Assembly (NCBI GenBank): GCA_934675045.1
Contig: CAKUPI010000024.1
Location: 1-13,951 of the forward strand
Reading direction: 5' to 3'
Length of the DNA: 13,951 bases
Origin: an uncultured Eubacteriales bacterium
GTDB taxonomy: Bacteria > Bacillota > Clostridia > Oscillospirales > Butyricicoccaceae
Shown: positions 5,899 to 13,757 of the stretch, piece by piece
How positions within the stretch are numbered: the stretch's first letter is position 1
Layout of the letters: each line of letters starts with the position of its first letter
Notes under the pieces: model-generated
The model's database searches: none
What the model was told of the DNA's origin: nothing
What the model saw: only the letters and a program-made list of their open reading frames with translations
Translations under genes and position numbers: made by a program

Positions 5899-7244
5899 CA
5901 GCAAGACGGCCCCGTGGCCGTCTTGCTTTGTTTGTGCGCCCCGCTTTCGCTTTTTTTGTACCGCTTGGTGGGCCGGCCCTTGCCCGTGTTGTAGTTTTTG
6001 GTGTCCTGATGCTCGAGCAGGCCGTTTTCCACCAGCTTTGTGATGATGCGGTTGGCGCTCCGCTCGGTGATGTTCAGGCAGCGCGCAATCTGCGCCGCCG
6101 TAATGTCCCTCTCGTACCGCGCAATCAGCGCCTCGCACCGGGTGAAGTTCAAGACCGTGGTGTCGGCCAGCTTGGCCTTTTCGCCGTTCTGCTCATAGGC
6201 ATCCAGCGTAAACTCCAGGCACTCCGGGCAGTTGATCGGACCCGAAACCATCCGCTGCTTGATGGCAAAGCAGCTCCTGCTGCCGAAATCGCGCGCGAAT
6301 TCCAAAGCGTGCTCCGCCCGCAGGGTACATTCGGTGATGTTGTCGCCGATGCCCGCCCCCATGACAAAGTCCATGCCGTAATGCTGCGTGATAAACTCGG
6401 TCAGCGGGAAGCGGGTCCTGTCAAAAAGATCAAGCTCTTTCCGGGAAAAGCTGAGCTCCAGGCGCGACAGCTCCTGATGGATCGTAACTCCGAACCCCTG
6501 CAAATACGCCTTTTTGAAGTCGACCAGCGCCTTGTACATGGTCGCCCGCCTGTACTCCGCCTCGTCCATGGTAAACTCATGGTTCTTTTTGACCAGAAAG
6601 TCTATCATGAGCACGACGGTGTTATTGCTGCTTTCCAGGTTCAGCGTGGCCTGCCGCCGTATGGCCTCAAGCCCGTTTATGATTTCCCTGTAATTGAACT
6701 CGATTCTTTTGCACGGAATCCCCGCCTCGCAGAGCAGCTGATAGGTTATCGGCATGGAGACATACGCCATTTTCACCTGGCCGCCGTCCCACAGCTTTTT
6801 GATTTTGTCGAACAGATGCTCCTGAATGTCGTCGCGGAAGTCGTCGTAATCAAAAAAGATGTGCGGCATTTTATCGGGCGGCAAAATGGCGCGCAGCGGC
6901 TTGATGAAGTCATAGTCGTTCTGCGTGTCGATGTACACCTGGTTGAGCGGAATCGGGCTGCTGGCCAGATGGCTGAGCAGCGCCATGTAGTAGACTTCGA
7001 AATTGGTCAGCAGGTGCAGAACCGGAACGGGGACCTGCCGGGTGTGTTTTCTGAAATACTTGTACCCGACGGCGCTCGAAAACAAAATGCCGTCCCACGC
7101 ATCCCCGCTCGCCTCGTACTGCTCGATGATGGTCGGGTAGCTGCTGTACAGCCGGTAATCAAAAAGGTCCCGGTATTCCGGCGCCGCCAAAATCGGCTCG
7201 AGCGAAAGATAGGGGTTTTTGCGGTCAAAAAGAGCGATTTTCAT
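5898..7244 (-). CDS. Putative one-component regulator with winged-helix C-terminus
   Basis: A 448-residue soluble protein that I cannot assign to a named family. The N-terminal part (about 1-215) looks alpha/beta and weakly recalls PrpR_N-type sensors (WDGILFSSAVGYKYFR, then a hydrophobic strand VPVPVLHLL). The middle (about 220-330) has a block GAGIGDNITECTLRAEHALE (296-315) resembling degenerate GGDEF-like domains of PucR/CdaR-type regulators. The C-terminus (about 376-430) is a winged helix: ITAAQIARCLNITERSANRI, then ITKLVENGLLEHQD and a basic wing GKGRPTKRYKK. Cysteines cluster at CPEC (339-342), possibly a metal or redox site. The ATG at 7242-7244 follows AAGGAT by 6 nt; an upstream open frame to 7310 crosses the promoter. 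It lies downstream of the peptide cluster but has its own promoter with a dyad, suggesting autoregulation. Function inferred. Confidence 0.8.
   Translation of the reverse strand: MKIALFDRKNPYLSLEPILAAPEYRDLFDYRLYSSYPTIIEQYEASGDAWDGILFSSAVGYKYFRKHTRQVPVPVLHLLTNFEVYYMALLSHLASSPIPLNQVYIDTQNDYDFIKPLRAILPPDKMPHIFFDYDDFRDDIQEHLFDKIKKLWDGGQVKMAYVSMPITYQLLCEAGIPCKRIEFNYREIINGLEAIRRQATLNLESSNNTVVLMIDFLVKKNHEFTMDEAEYRRATMYKALVDFKKAYLQGFGVTIHQELSRLELSFSRKELDLFDRTRFPLTEFITQHYGMDFVMGAGIGDNITECTLRAEHALEFARDFGSRSCFAIKQRMVSGPINCPECLEFTLDAYEQNGEKAKLADTTVLNFTRCEALIARYERDITAAQIARCLNITERSANRIITKLVENGLLEHQDTKNYNTGKGRPTKRYKKSESGAHKQSKTATGPSC
5900..5934 (+). terminator. Second, strong purA terminator inside the regulator gene end
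   Basis: Perfect 12-bp arms AGCAAGACGGCC (5900-5911) and GGCCGTCTTGCT (5916-5927) around the loop CCGT, followed by TTGTTTG. It overlaps the last codons of the convergent regulator gene, whose stop is at 5898-5900, so the C-terminal residues of that protein are encoded by the stem. Confidence 0.8.
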
Positions 7245-7277
7245 ACCTTCATCCTTTTTTTCGATGAACTTTACCTT

Positions 7278-7307
7278 ATTATAGTACAACCCTTTTGCCG
7301 TTGTAAA
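7278..7307 (-). promoter_or_regulatory. Promoter of the regulator gene
   Basis: On the minus strand: -35 TTTACA (7307-7302, five of six consensus), 18-bp spacer, perfect -10 TATAAT (7283-7278). The start point would be near 7271, giving a leader of about 27 nt. The gene can therefore be expressed independently of the peptidase operon upstream. Confidence 0.75.
7285..7305. promoter_or_regulatory. Inverted repeat between -35 and -10, candidate operator
   Basis: TACAAC (7285-7290) and GTTGTA (7300-7305) are perfect 6-bp arms 9 bp apart, with centres 15 bp apart. They fill the promoter spacer and touch the -35 box. A dimeric protein bound here would block RNA polymerase; the adjacent winged-helix regulator is the obvious candidate. 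Confidence 0.55.
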
Positions 7308-7321
7308 CAAAAAGCCAAGGC

Positions 7322-9019
7322 CTACCAGCCGCGCTCGTCAAACGGCTCCAGGTACTTTTCCGCATACGCGGCGACGGTGCGGACGGTCTCCTCCTCGAAG
7401 GGGGAGCCGATTCCGGCCTGCTGCATCAGGCCGAGGAAGGACCGGGTTCCGCCCAGACGGCACAGCTTGAGATAATTCTGCCACGCCGCCGGGTAGTCTT
7501 TTTCCATCTGCACCATAAAGCCCAGCGCGCAGACCTGCGCCAGCGCGTAGTCGATGTAATAGAACGGGCTGGAGAAGATGTGCCCCTGCCGGTGCCACCA
7601 GCCTCCCGCCTCCAAAAACGGACAGCCGTCGTAGGAGCGGTGGGGCAGGTATTTCCTCTCCGTCTCCCGCCACATGGCGTGCCGCTCGGCCGGCGCGGCG
7701 TCCGGGTTGGCGTAAACCAGATGCTGGAACTCGTCGACCACGCAGGCGTAGGCCACGGTGTGCAGCGTTTTTTCCACCTGCGCAAACCGGTACTTGTCGG
7801 CCTCGGGGCCGAAAAACCCTTCCATGTACGGCAGGGTGAACAGCTCCATGCTCATCGAATGCACTTCGGACGCCTCCACCGTCGCCTGACAGCGCTCCGA
7901 GGGGGTCAGCCCGCGCGCCATGTACTTCTGAAAAGCGTGGCCCGCTTCGTGCGTCAGCACATTGACGTCGGACAGCGTGCCGTTGAAGTTGGCATACAAA
8001 AAGGGGGCGCCGTACCCGCTGATGTACGAACTGAAGGCCCCGCCGTCCTTGCCCGGCCGCGAAAGCACGTCGATCAGCCCGCGCTCGCGCATAAAACGGA
8101 AGAACTCGCCCGTTTCCGGCGACAACTTTTCATACATCCGCCCGGCCGCCTGCAAAATCTCCTCGGCCGTTCCGCGCGGGCGCGGGTTGCCCGACGAAAA
8201 GCTCACCGTTTCGTCGTAATAGGGAAGGTGCGAAACGCCCAGCCGTTTTTTCTGCCGCTCGATCCGCCGCGTTGTCACCGGAACCACATACTGCCGCACA
8301 TGCCGGCGGAACTCCGCCGCCTTTTCGGCGTCATAATCGGTACGGCCCATTCCGAGATAAGCCAGGCCGATGTAATTTTCAAAGCCCATCTGCCGGGCGA
8401 TCTTATGGCGGATATGCACCATCTGGTCATAGTAGCTGTCGGTCTGATCGGCCACCGAGGCGAAATACCCGTAATAAGCCTGCGCGGCCCGCTGCCGCAT
8501 TTCGCGGCTGGGGTGCGACAAATACCCCGAAAGCTGTGACAGCGTCAGCGTCTTGCCGTCAAAGGCGATCATGGCCCCCGACGTCAGCCGCGAGTTGAGC
8601 GAAACCAGCCGCCGCTCCTCCTGCCGCAGGGGAATGACCCGCTCGTCGCTGGCCCGGCGCTTGGCGTCGGCCTTGTTCAAAAACTGCTCGCCGTAAAAAT
8701 CGGCAAAGGCCTGCCGCCAGCGCGAATCGAGCAGCGCCTGATAAAAGCGCGCGTTCAGGCTGTTAAACAGCGGCCCGTACTTGTCGAAATAATCGTTTTC
8801 CTCCCGGTAAAACGGGTCGTTGGTGTCCTCGGCAAATCGAATGCTGCACAGGGTGCGCATGGTCATGTACCCGTCGCGCAGCCGGTCGATTTCCACGGCA
8901 TGGCGCAGCGCCTCCCCGGCCGATCGGCTGGCCTTCATCTGCTCCAGCATACCGCTCATCCGGGCTTGGATTTTCTCATAATCCGGGCGCCGATATTCAT
9001 ACTCTTCAAAGCGTATCAT
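7322..9019 (-). CDS. M3-family oligoendopeptidase (copy 2 of the tandem pair)
   Basis: Cytosolic zinc metallopeptidase that cleaves imported oligopeptides. The 565-residue product carries THEAGHAFQ (HExxH at residues 357-361: zinc ligands H357 and H361, catalytic E358) and a downstream ASEVHSMSME whose E385 is the likely third ligand. The opening RFEEYEYRRPDYE is characteristic of the oligoendopeptidase group related to PepF but distinct from it. No signal peptide. The ATG at 9017-9019 follows GAGGAG by 10 nt; a longer open frame to 9160 runs into the paralogue and is not supported. About half the residues match the upstream copy by eye. A 12-bp hairpin lies between the two genes, just before this ribosome site. 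Confidence 0.95.
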   Translation of the reverse strand: MIRFEEYEYRRPDYEKIQARMSGMLEQMKASRSAGEALRHAVEIDRLRDGYMTMRTLCSIRFAEDTNDPFYREENDYFDKYGPLFNSLNARFYQALLDSRWRQAFADFYGEQFLNKADAKRRASDERVIPLRQEERRLVSLNSRLTSGAMIAFDGKTLTLSQLSGYLSHPSREMRQRAAQAYYGYFASVADQTDSYYDQMVHIRHKIARQMGFENYIGLAYLGMGRTDYDAEKAAEFRRHVRQYVVPVTTRRIERQKKRLGVSHLPYYDETVSFSSGNPRPRGTAEEILQAAGRMYEKLSPETGEFFRFMRERGLIDVLSRPGKDGGAFSSYISGYGAPFLYANFNGTLSDVNVLTHEAGHAFQKYMARGLTPSERCQATVEASEVHSMSMELFTLPYMEGFFGPEADKYRFAQVEKTLHTVAYACVVDEFQHLVYANPDAAPAERHAMWRETERKYLPHRSYDGCPFLEAGGWWHRQGHIFSSPFYYIDYALAQVCALGFMVQMEKDYPAAWQNYLKLCRLGGTRSFLGLMQQAGIGSPFEEETVRTVAAYAEKYLEPFDERGW

Positions 9020-9040
9020 ACAAACATTTCTCCTCACAGC

Positions 9041-9073
9041 AAGTGCAGAGCCACCAGGCGCGGCTCTGCACTT
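9041..9073. repeat. 12-bp stem-loop between the two M3 peptidase genes
   Basis: Perfect arms AAGTGCAGAGCC (9041-9052) and GGCTCTGCACTT (9062-9073) with a 9-nt loop. In the direction of the operon (minus) the stem is followed by GCTGTGAGG with no T-run, so it is not a standard terminator. It ends 5 nt before the Shine-Dalgarno of the downstream gene. It may be an mRNA processing or stabilising element that sets the ratio of the two peptidases, or a partial attenuator. Confidence 0.8.
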
Positions 9074-9083
9074 TTGGGTTAAT

Positions 9084-10778
9084 TTACAGAGACATGTCGT
9101 CAAATCCGTCCAGATACCGTTCCGCATACTCCACGGCGGACTTGACCACCCCTTCTTCAAAGGGAGAATCGATGCCCACTGTCCTCAGCAGGCTGACAAA
9201 GCCCTGCGTGCCGCCCAGCTTGCACAGCTCTATGTAGTTGCGCCAGGCTTTTTCGTAGTCCTCGGTCATGGCCTTCAGGAAGCCGAAGGCGCAGACCTGT
9301 GCCAGCGCGTAGTCGATGTAATAGAAGGGCCGGAAGAACACATGTCCCTGCTTAAACCACCAGGTTCCGCTTTCCAAAAAGGCGTTGTCCTTGTACTGGC
9401 GGTGCGGCAGATACTTTTTCTCCACCTCGCGCCACATGGCCCGGCGCTCGGCCGGCGTCGCCTCGGGTCTGGCATAGACCATGTGCTGGAACTCGTCGAC
9501 CGCAACGCCGTAGGGCACAAACTCAATGGCCGCCTCGACCTGCGCAAAGCGGTATTTGTCAGCCTGCGGGCCGAAAAAGCGCTCCATGTACGGCAGGGTA
9601 AACAGCTCCATGCTCATCGAATGGATTTCCGCCGTCTCCATCGTGGCGCAGGTCAACTCGGGCGTGTCGATGTTCCTCGACATATAGTGCTGGAAAGCGT
9701 GCCCCGCCTCGTGCGTCATCAGGTTGACGTCGCCCGAGGTGCCGTTGAAGTTGGCAAACAGGAAGGGGGCGCGATAGGTGCCGATGTACGAGCAGAAGCC
9801 GCTGCCCTCCTTCCCCGGGCGGGGCAGCACGTCGATGAGGTCGTTGTCCAGCATGTAGCGGAAGTACTCGCCGGTCTCCGGCGACATATCGGCGTACATG
9901 CCCTTGGCCTGGGCCAAAATTTCGTCCGGCGTGCCGAAGGGGCGGGCGTTGCCGCTCAAAAAGCGGATCGGCTCGTCGTAATAGGGAAGCTCGGTGACGC
10001 CCAGACGCTTTTTCTGGCGCTCGATCAGCCGCCCCACGACCGGCACGATGTGCTCTTTGACCTGCTCGCGGAAGCGGGCTACCATTTCGGCGTCGTAATC
10101 GGTGCGGGTCATCTCGTTGTAGCCCATCTCGACGAAGTTCTTGTACCCGAGCTTTTTGGCTTTTTTGTCGCGCACCTTGACCAGCTTGTCGTAAATGTCG
10201 TCCACCGTGTCCTGTATCGACTCAAAGTAGCCGTAATAGGCCTTGGCCGCCTCGGCGCGCGTCGCCGCGTCGTCGCTCAGCATGTACCCGGACAAAACGG
10301 ACAGGTTCATTTTTTCGCCGCGGAACTCGACGATGGCGTCCGTTTTGAACTTGAAACTGGCCGAGACCAGCTTGGCCTCTTCCTGCAGCTCGGGCAGAAT
10401 GCGCTCGTCAATGGTGCGCACCGTGCACTCGGCCAGCCGGATAAACTGCTCGCCGTAAAAGTCGCGCAGCGCGTCGAGCTGCGGCGAGCGGAGCAGCTCC
10501 TGATAATAACGGGCGTTGAGCTCCTTGTAATAGGGCCAGTACTCGTCGAAGTAGTCGTTTTCGCGGACGTAGTCGGGGTTGGTGGTGTCGATGGAAAATT
10601 GCAGGCCGCTCAGGTTTTTCATGGAAATATAGTTCTGCCGGATTTTGTCGATTTCAACGGCACAGCGGATGGCCTCGCCGGCCGAACGGCTGGCGCTCAG
10701 TCGCGCAAACCACTGCTCAAGCTCCGCCTTGACCTGCTCGTAATCGGGCCGCTTGTATTCAAAATACTCGAACTTCAT
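9084..10778 (-). CDS. M3-family oligoendopeptidase (copy 1 of the tandem pair)
   Basis: Paralogue of the next gene, 564 residues, with the same order of motifs: opening KFEYFEYKRPDYE, THEAGHAFQ (HExxH at residues 356-360) and TAEIHSMSME with probable zinc ligand E384. No signal peptide, so it should act in the cytosol on peptides brought in by the Opp transporter. The ATG at 10776-10778 is 13 nt after the dipeptidase stop codon, with a GGGGGA ribosome site between; a longer frame to 10886 lies inside the dipeptidase gene. The two copies differ most in the first third and in the region around residues 95-175, and least around the active site and the C-terminal third, suggesting an old duplication with some divergence in specificity. 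Confidence 0.95.
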   Translation of the reverse strand: MKFEYFEYKRPDYEQVKAELEQWFARLSASRSAGEAIRCAVEIDKIRQNYISMKNLSGLQFSIDTTNPDYVRENDYFDEYWPYYKELNARYYQELLRSPQLDALRDFYGEQFIRLAECTVRTIDERILPELQEEAKLVSASFKFKTDAIVEFRGEKMNLSVLSGYMLSDDAATRAEAAKAYYGYFESIQDTVDDIYDKLVKVRDKKAKKLGYKNFVEMGYNEMTRTDYDAEMVARFREQVKEHIVPVVGRLIERQKKRLGVTELPYYDEPIRFLSGNARPFGTPDEILAQAKGMYADMSPETGEYFRYMLDNDLIDVLPRPGKEGSGFCSYIGTYRAPFLFANFNGTSGDVNLMTHEAGHAFQHYMSRNIDTPELTCATMETAEIHSMSMELFTLPYMERFFGPQADKYRFAQVEAAIEFVPYGVAVDEFQHMVYARPEATPAERRAMWREVEKKYLPHRQYKDNAFLESGTWWFKQGHVFFRPFYYIDYALAQVCAFGFLKAMTEDYEKAWRNYIELCKLGGTQGFVSLLRTVGIDSPFEEGVVKSAVEYAERYLDGFDDMSL

Positions 10779-10791
10779 TTCCGCTTCCCCC

Positions 10792-11766
10792 TTAACCGCA
10801 GACGTCGCTGATAACGCGCAGGGCGTTTTTCCACGCGATTTTTTCGATTTCGTCGTCGGAGAAGCCGTTTTTCGACAGCGCGTCAAACAGGCGGTCCATG
10901 TCGCCGATGTTGTCGATTTCCAAATCGCCGCCCATGCCGTCGAAGTCGGTGCCGATGGCCGAGGTTTCTATGCCGCCGACCTTGCGGATGTGCTTGATGT
11001 GGTTGACCATAAACTCGATGCGGCTCTTCTCGCTGGCGTCCAGAAAATCGGGCAGCAGGTTAAGGCCCATCACGCCGCCGTGCTCGGCCAGCGTGCGGAT
11101 CATGTCGTCGGTCAGGTTGCGCGTCTCGTTGGCCAGCGCGCGGCAGTTGGAGTGGGTGGCGATGAAGGGCTGGGTGGTGGTGCGGGCCAAATCGTAAAAG
11201 CCGCCGTCCGACAGGTGCGAAACGTCGAGGATCATGCCCAGCTCGTTGGCGCGCCTGACCACCTCGAAGCCGAAGGGCTTGAGACCCTTGGCCATCAGCA
11301 CGGGGTCTTTGGAGTTGCAGAAGCCGTTGCAGTTTTCCGGCATCCAGATCAGACCGAAAATGCGGAAGCCCATGTTGTAAACCTCGTCGAGGCGCTCCAG
11401 CTTGCCCTCGAGAATACAGCCCTCTTCCACCGTCAGGAAAGCCGAGATTTTGCCCTGCGCCTTGTTCTCCTCGTACTCGCGCACGTTGCGCGCAACGGCG
11501 ATGTCGGCGCTGTTGGCGGCAAACTCCTCCTGCATTCTGCGATAGGTCGCCCGGAAGAACTCATAGGGCTTGCCCTCCAGGTTATACTTTTCCAGCTTTT
11601 CCGCCGGGGTGTAAATGGCGAACATCTGCGCCGAGGACCCGACTTTTTTCATCTTTTCAATGTCGACGTGCAGATGGTTTTTGCCAAGGTGAATGTCCGC
11701 CCCGTGCTGCGGGTTCATCATGCTCAGAAATGTATCGCAGTGCAGGTCAATCATATTCGTTTTCAT
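10792..11766 (-). CDS. Membrane-dipeptidase-type M19 dipeptidase
   Basis: Zinc dipeptidase of family M19 (renal dipeptidase/PepD-like amidohydrolase fold), 324 residues, the usual bacterial length. Binuclear metal ligands are visible: HxD in IDLHCDT (H9, D11), the bridging glutamate in TVEEG (E114 or E115), H184 in DVSHLSD and H205 in [13 protein letters not shown] (D274) holds the catalytic-site aspartate. It has no signal peptide or lipid anchor and so acts in the cytosol. Family members split dipeptides, often accepting a D-residue at the C-terminal side, so cell-wall-derived or D-amino-acid peptides are possible substrates. The ATG overlaps the oppF stop as ATGA, with GGAG just upstream. 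It fits as the last step after the M3 enzymes. Confidence 0.93.
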   Translation of the reverse strand: MKTNMIDLHCDTFLSMMNPQHGADIHLGKNHLHVDIEKMKKVGSSAQMFAIYTPAEKLEKYNLEGKPYEFFRATYRRMQEEFAANSADIAVARNVREYEENKAQGKISAFLTVEEGCILEGKLERLDEVYNMGFRIFGLIWMPENCNGFCNSKDPVLMAKGLKPFGFEVVRRANELGMILDVSHLSDGGFYDLARTTTQPFIATHSNCRALANETRNLTDDMIRTLAEHGGVMGLNLLPDFLDASEKSRIEFMVNHIKHIRKVGGIETSAIGTDFDGMGGDLEIDNIGDMDRLFDALSKNGFSDDEIEKIAWKNALRVISDVCG

Positions 11767-12710
11767 TGTACTCCGCCCCTCTCCAGCATTTTCTGATATT
11801 GCTGCATTTCCTCCTGATTGGCCAGAATGAAATGCCCCTTTTCAATTTCGATCCACTGCGGCTTGTCGGTCTCGTAATTGTGCATCGACGGGTCGTACAC
11901 AAAGAGCTTTTTGCTGCGCTCGGCCTGCGGATCGGGAATGGGAATGGCCGACAAAAGCGATCGCGTATACGGATGCAGCGGATGGTTGTAAAGCGTCTCG
12001 GTTTCGGCCAGCTCGACGATTTTTCCCTTGTGGATGACCGCCACACGGTCGGAAATAAAGCGCACAACCGACAAATCGTGGGCGATGAACAGATAAGTCA
12101 GGCCCTTTTCGCGCTGCAATTTGCGCAACAGGTTGATGACCTGCGCCCGAATGGAGATGTCGAGCGCCGAAATGGGCTCGTCGGCGATGATGAGCTGCGG
12201 CTCCATGACAAGGCTGCGGGCCACGCCGATGCGCTGCCGCTGTCCGCCCGAAAACTCGTGAGGGAACCGGCTGGCAAACTCGGGCAGCAGGCCGACCTTG
12301 AGCAGCGTTTCGGCGACGATTTTGCGCCGGTTTTCCTCTGTTCCGTAGTTTTTGAGATTCAAAAGGCCCTCAGACACGATGTATTCGACCTTGGCGCGCT
12401 CGTTGAGCGACGCCATCGGGTCCTGAAAAATCATCTGTATGCTCTGGGTCACCTTGCGGTCCAGCTCTTTGCTGATCTTTCCGCTGATTTTCTCGCCTTT
12501 AAAAAGGACTTCGCCGCCGCTGGCCTCGTTGATGCGGATGATGGCGCGGCCGATGGTGGTTTTGCCCGAGCCGGATTCACCGACCAGACCAAAGGTCTCC
12601 CCCTTGTAAATGTCAAAGCTGACATCGTCCACCGCCTTGAAAGGCTTCTTTTTCGTGCCGAAATAAACGCAGAGATTTTTAACCTCCAGCAGCTTTTCCC
12701 TGTTATCCAT
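11763..12710 (-). CDS. oppF: Oligopeptide ABC transporter ATP-binding protein OppF
   Basis: One of the two ATPases powering an Opp/Dpp-type peptide importer. The 315-residue product has Walker [10 protein letters not shown] (residues 44-52), Q-loop FQDP (95-98), signature FSGGQRQR (153-160), Walker B LIIADEP (173-179) and H-loop H211, followed by the oligopeptide-specific C-terminal [12 protein letters not shown] extension. The ATG at 12708-12710 has GGGAG 6 nt upstream and overlaps the end of oppD by 8 bp; a frame extending to 12761 lies within oppD. Its stop overlaps the dipeptidase start. It heterodimerises with OppD under the permease pair at the membrane. Confidence 0.96.
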   Translation of the reverse strand: MDNREKLLEVKNLCVYFGTKKKPFKAVDDVSFDIYKGETFGLVGESGSGKTTIGRAIIRINEASGGEVLFKGEKISGKISKELDRKVTQSIQMIFQDPMASLNERAKVEYIVSEGLLNLKNYGTEENRRKIVAETLLKVGLLPEFASRFPHEFSGGQRQRIGVARSLVMEPQLIIADEPISALDISIRAQVINLLRKLQREKGLTYLFIAHDLSVVRFISDRVAVIHKGKIVELAETETLYNHPLHPYTRSLLSAIPIPDPQAERSKKLFVYDPSMHNYETDKPQWIEIEKGHFILANQEEMQQYQKMLERGGVQ

Positions 12711-13746
12711 GGTAGGCTCCCAACCTCTCTCGCAGCTGCTGGATGACTTTGGGCGCCTCAATCTTGGGCGCGCGCGGGTCGAGCAGCCAAGTTTTTGCCT
12801 TGTGTGTCGGAGTCACTTCAAAATACGGCGGCCGGTACTCAAAGTCCACTTTGAGCGCGTACGGATTGCGCGGGGCAAAGGCGTCGCCCTTGATCTCCAT
12901 AAAGAGGTTGGGCGGCGTGCCTTCGATGGAGTACAGCTCCTCGCCCTTGACGCCGAGCTGCGGCAGCGACGACAAAAGCGCCCAGGTGTACGGGTGCCGC
13001 GGGTCGTAAAAAACCTCTTCGGCCGTGCCCACTTCAATGATATCGCCCGCGTACATGACAGCGATGCGGTCAGCCACGTTGGCCACAACGCCGAGGTCGT
13101 GCGTAATGTACACAATAGTCAGGTCGTACTTTTTCTGCACCGTCTTCAAAAGGTCCAGTATCTGCGCCTGAATGGTGACGTCGAGCGCCGTGGTCGGCTC
13201 GTCGCAGATCAGAATCTTGGGATTGCACGCAATGGCGATGGCGATAACGACGCGCTGGCGCATACCGCCCGAAAACTCGTGCGGATACTGCTTATACCGC
13301 CGCTCGGGGTCGGAAATGCCGACGTCCTTCAAAATTTGCAGCGTCCTCTTTCTGGCCTCCTCCGGCGTGACGTTCTGGTGCAGCGTAATGGCCTCCTGCA
13401 CCTGCTTGCCCACAATCTTGAGCGGGTTGAGCGACGTCATGGGGTCCTGGAACACCATGGCGATTTCCTTGCCGCGGATCTCCAGCCACTCTTTTTCCGT
13501 CTTGAGCTTCGCAAGGTCGTGCCCGTTGTACTCGATGCTTCCCGACTCGATGTGCCCGTTGATGTCCAGCAGGCCCATAAAACTCTTGTTGAGCACCGAT
13601 TTGCCCGAGCCGGATTCGCCGACAATGGCCAGACTTTCGCCCTTGTATATGTCGAGCGAAACGCCGCGGATGGCAGTCAGCACCTGCCCGCGCAGGTTAA
13701 ACTGAATGACAAGGTCCTTTACCGATAAAATCACGTTGTCTTTCAT
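12703..13746 (-). CDS. oppD: Oligopeptide ABC transporter ATP-binding protein OppD
   Basis: Second ATPase of the importer, 347 residues. Walker A GESGSGKS (43-50), Q-loop FQDP (99-102), signature FSGGMRQR (158-165), Walker B ILICDEP (178-184) and H-loop H216 are all intact; the C-terminus has the [15 protein letters not shown] oligopeptide/dipeptide extension. In many homologues this extension has a four-cysteine iron-sulfur motif (GCxFxxRCxxA and later cysteines). Here the positions read [11 protein letters not shown] with no cysteine, so a cluster cannot form. The ATG at 13744-13746 has GGGGGTGG 4 nt upstream, in an 11-nt gap from the permease stop. Translation overlaps oppF by 8 bp. Confidence 0.96.
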   Translation of the reverse strand: MKDNVILSVKDLVIQFNLRGQVLTAIRGVSLDIYKGESLAIVGESGSGKSVLNKSFMGLLDINGHIESGSIEYNGHDLAKLKTEKEWLEIRGKEIAMVFQDPMTSLNPLKIVGKQVQEAITLHQNVTPEEARKRTLQILKDVGISDPERRYKQYPHEFSGGMRQRVVIAIAIACNPKILICDEPTTALDVTIQAQILDLLKTVQKKYDLTIVYITHDLGVVANVADRIAVMYAGDIIEVGTAEEVFYDPRHPYTWALLSSLPQLGVKGEELYSIEGTPPNLFMEIKGDAFAPRNPYALKVDFEYRPPYFEVTPTHKAKTWLLDPRAPKIEAPKVIQQLRERLGAYHG

Positions 13747-13757
13747 ACTGCCACCCC

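Noticed and set aside
5928..7475. A 515-codon plus-strand open frame opposite the regulator gene
   Set aside because: It is antisense to a well-supported gene, runs through that gene's promoter into the next, has no start signal and no recognisable domain. Long antisense frames are common in GC-rich DNA.
9342..10811. A 489-codon plus-strand open frame opposite the first M3 peptidase
   Set aside because: Mirror of a conserved coding sequence; composition rich in H, V, L, R as expected from antisense reading, with no motif.
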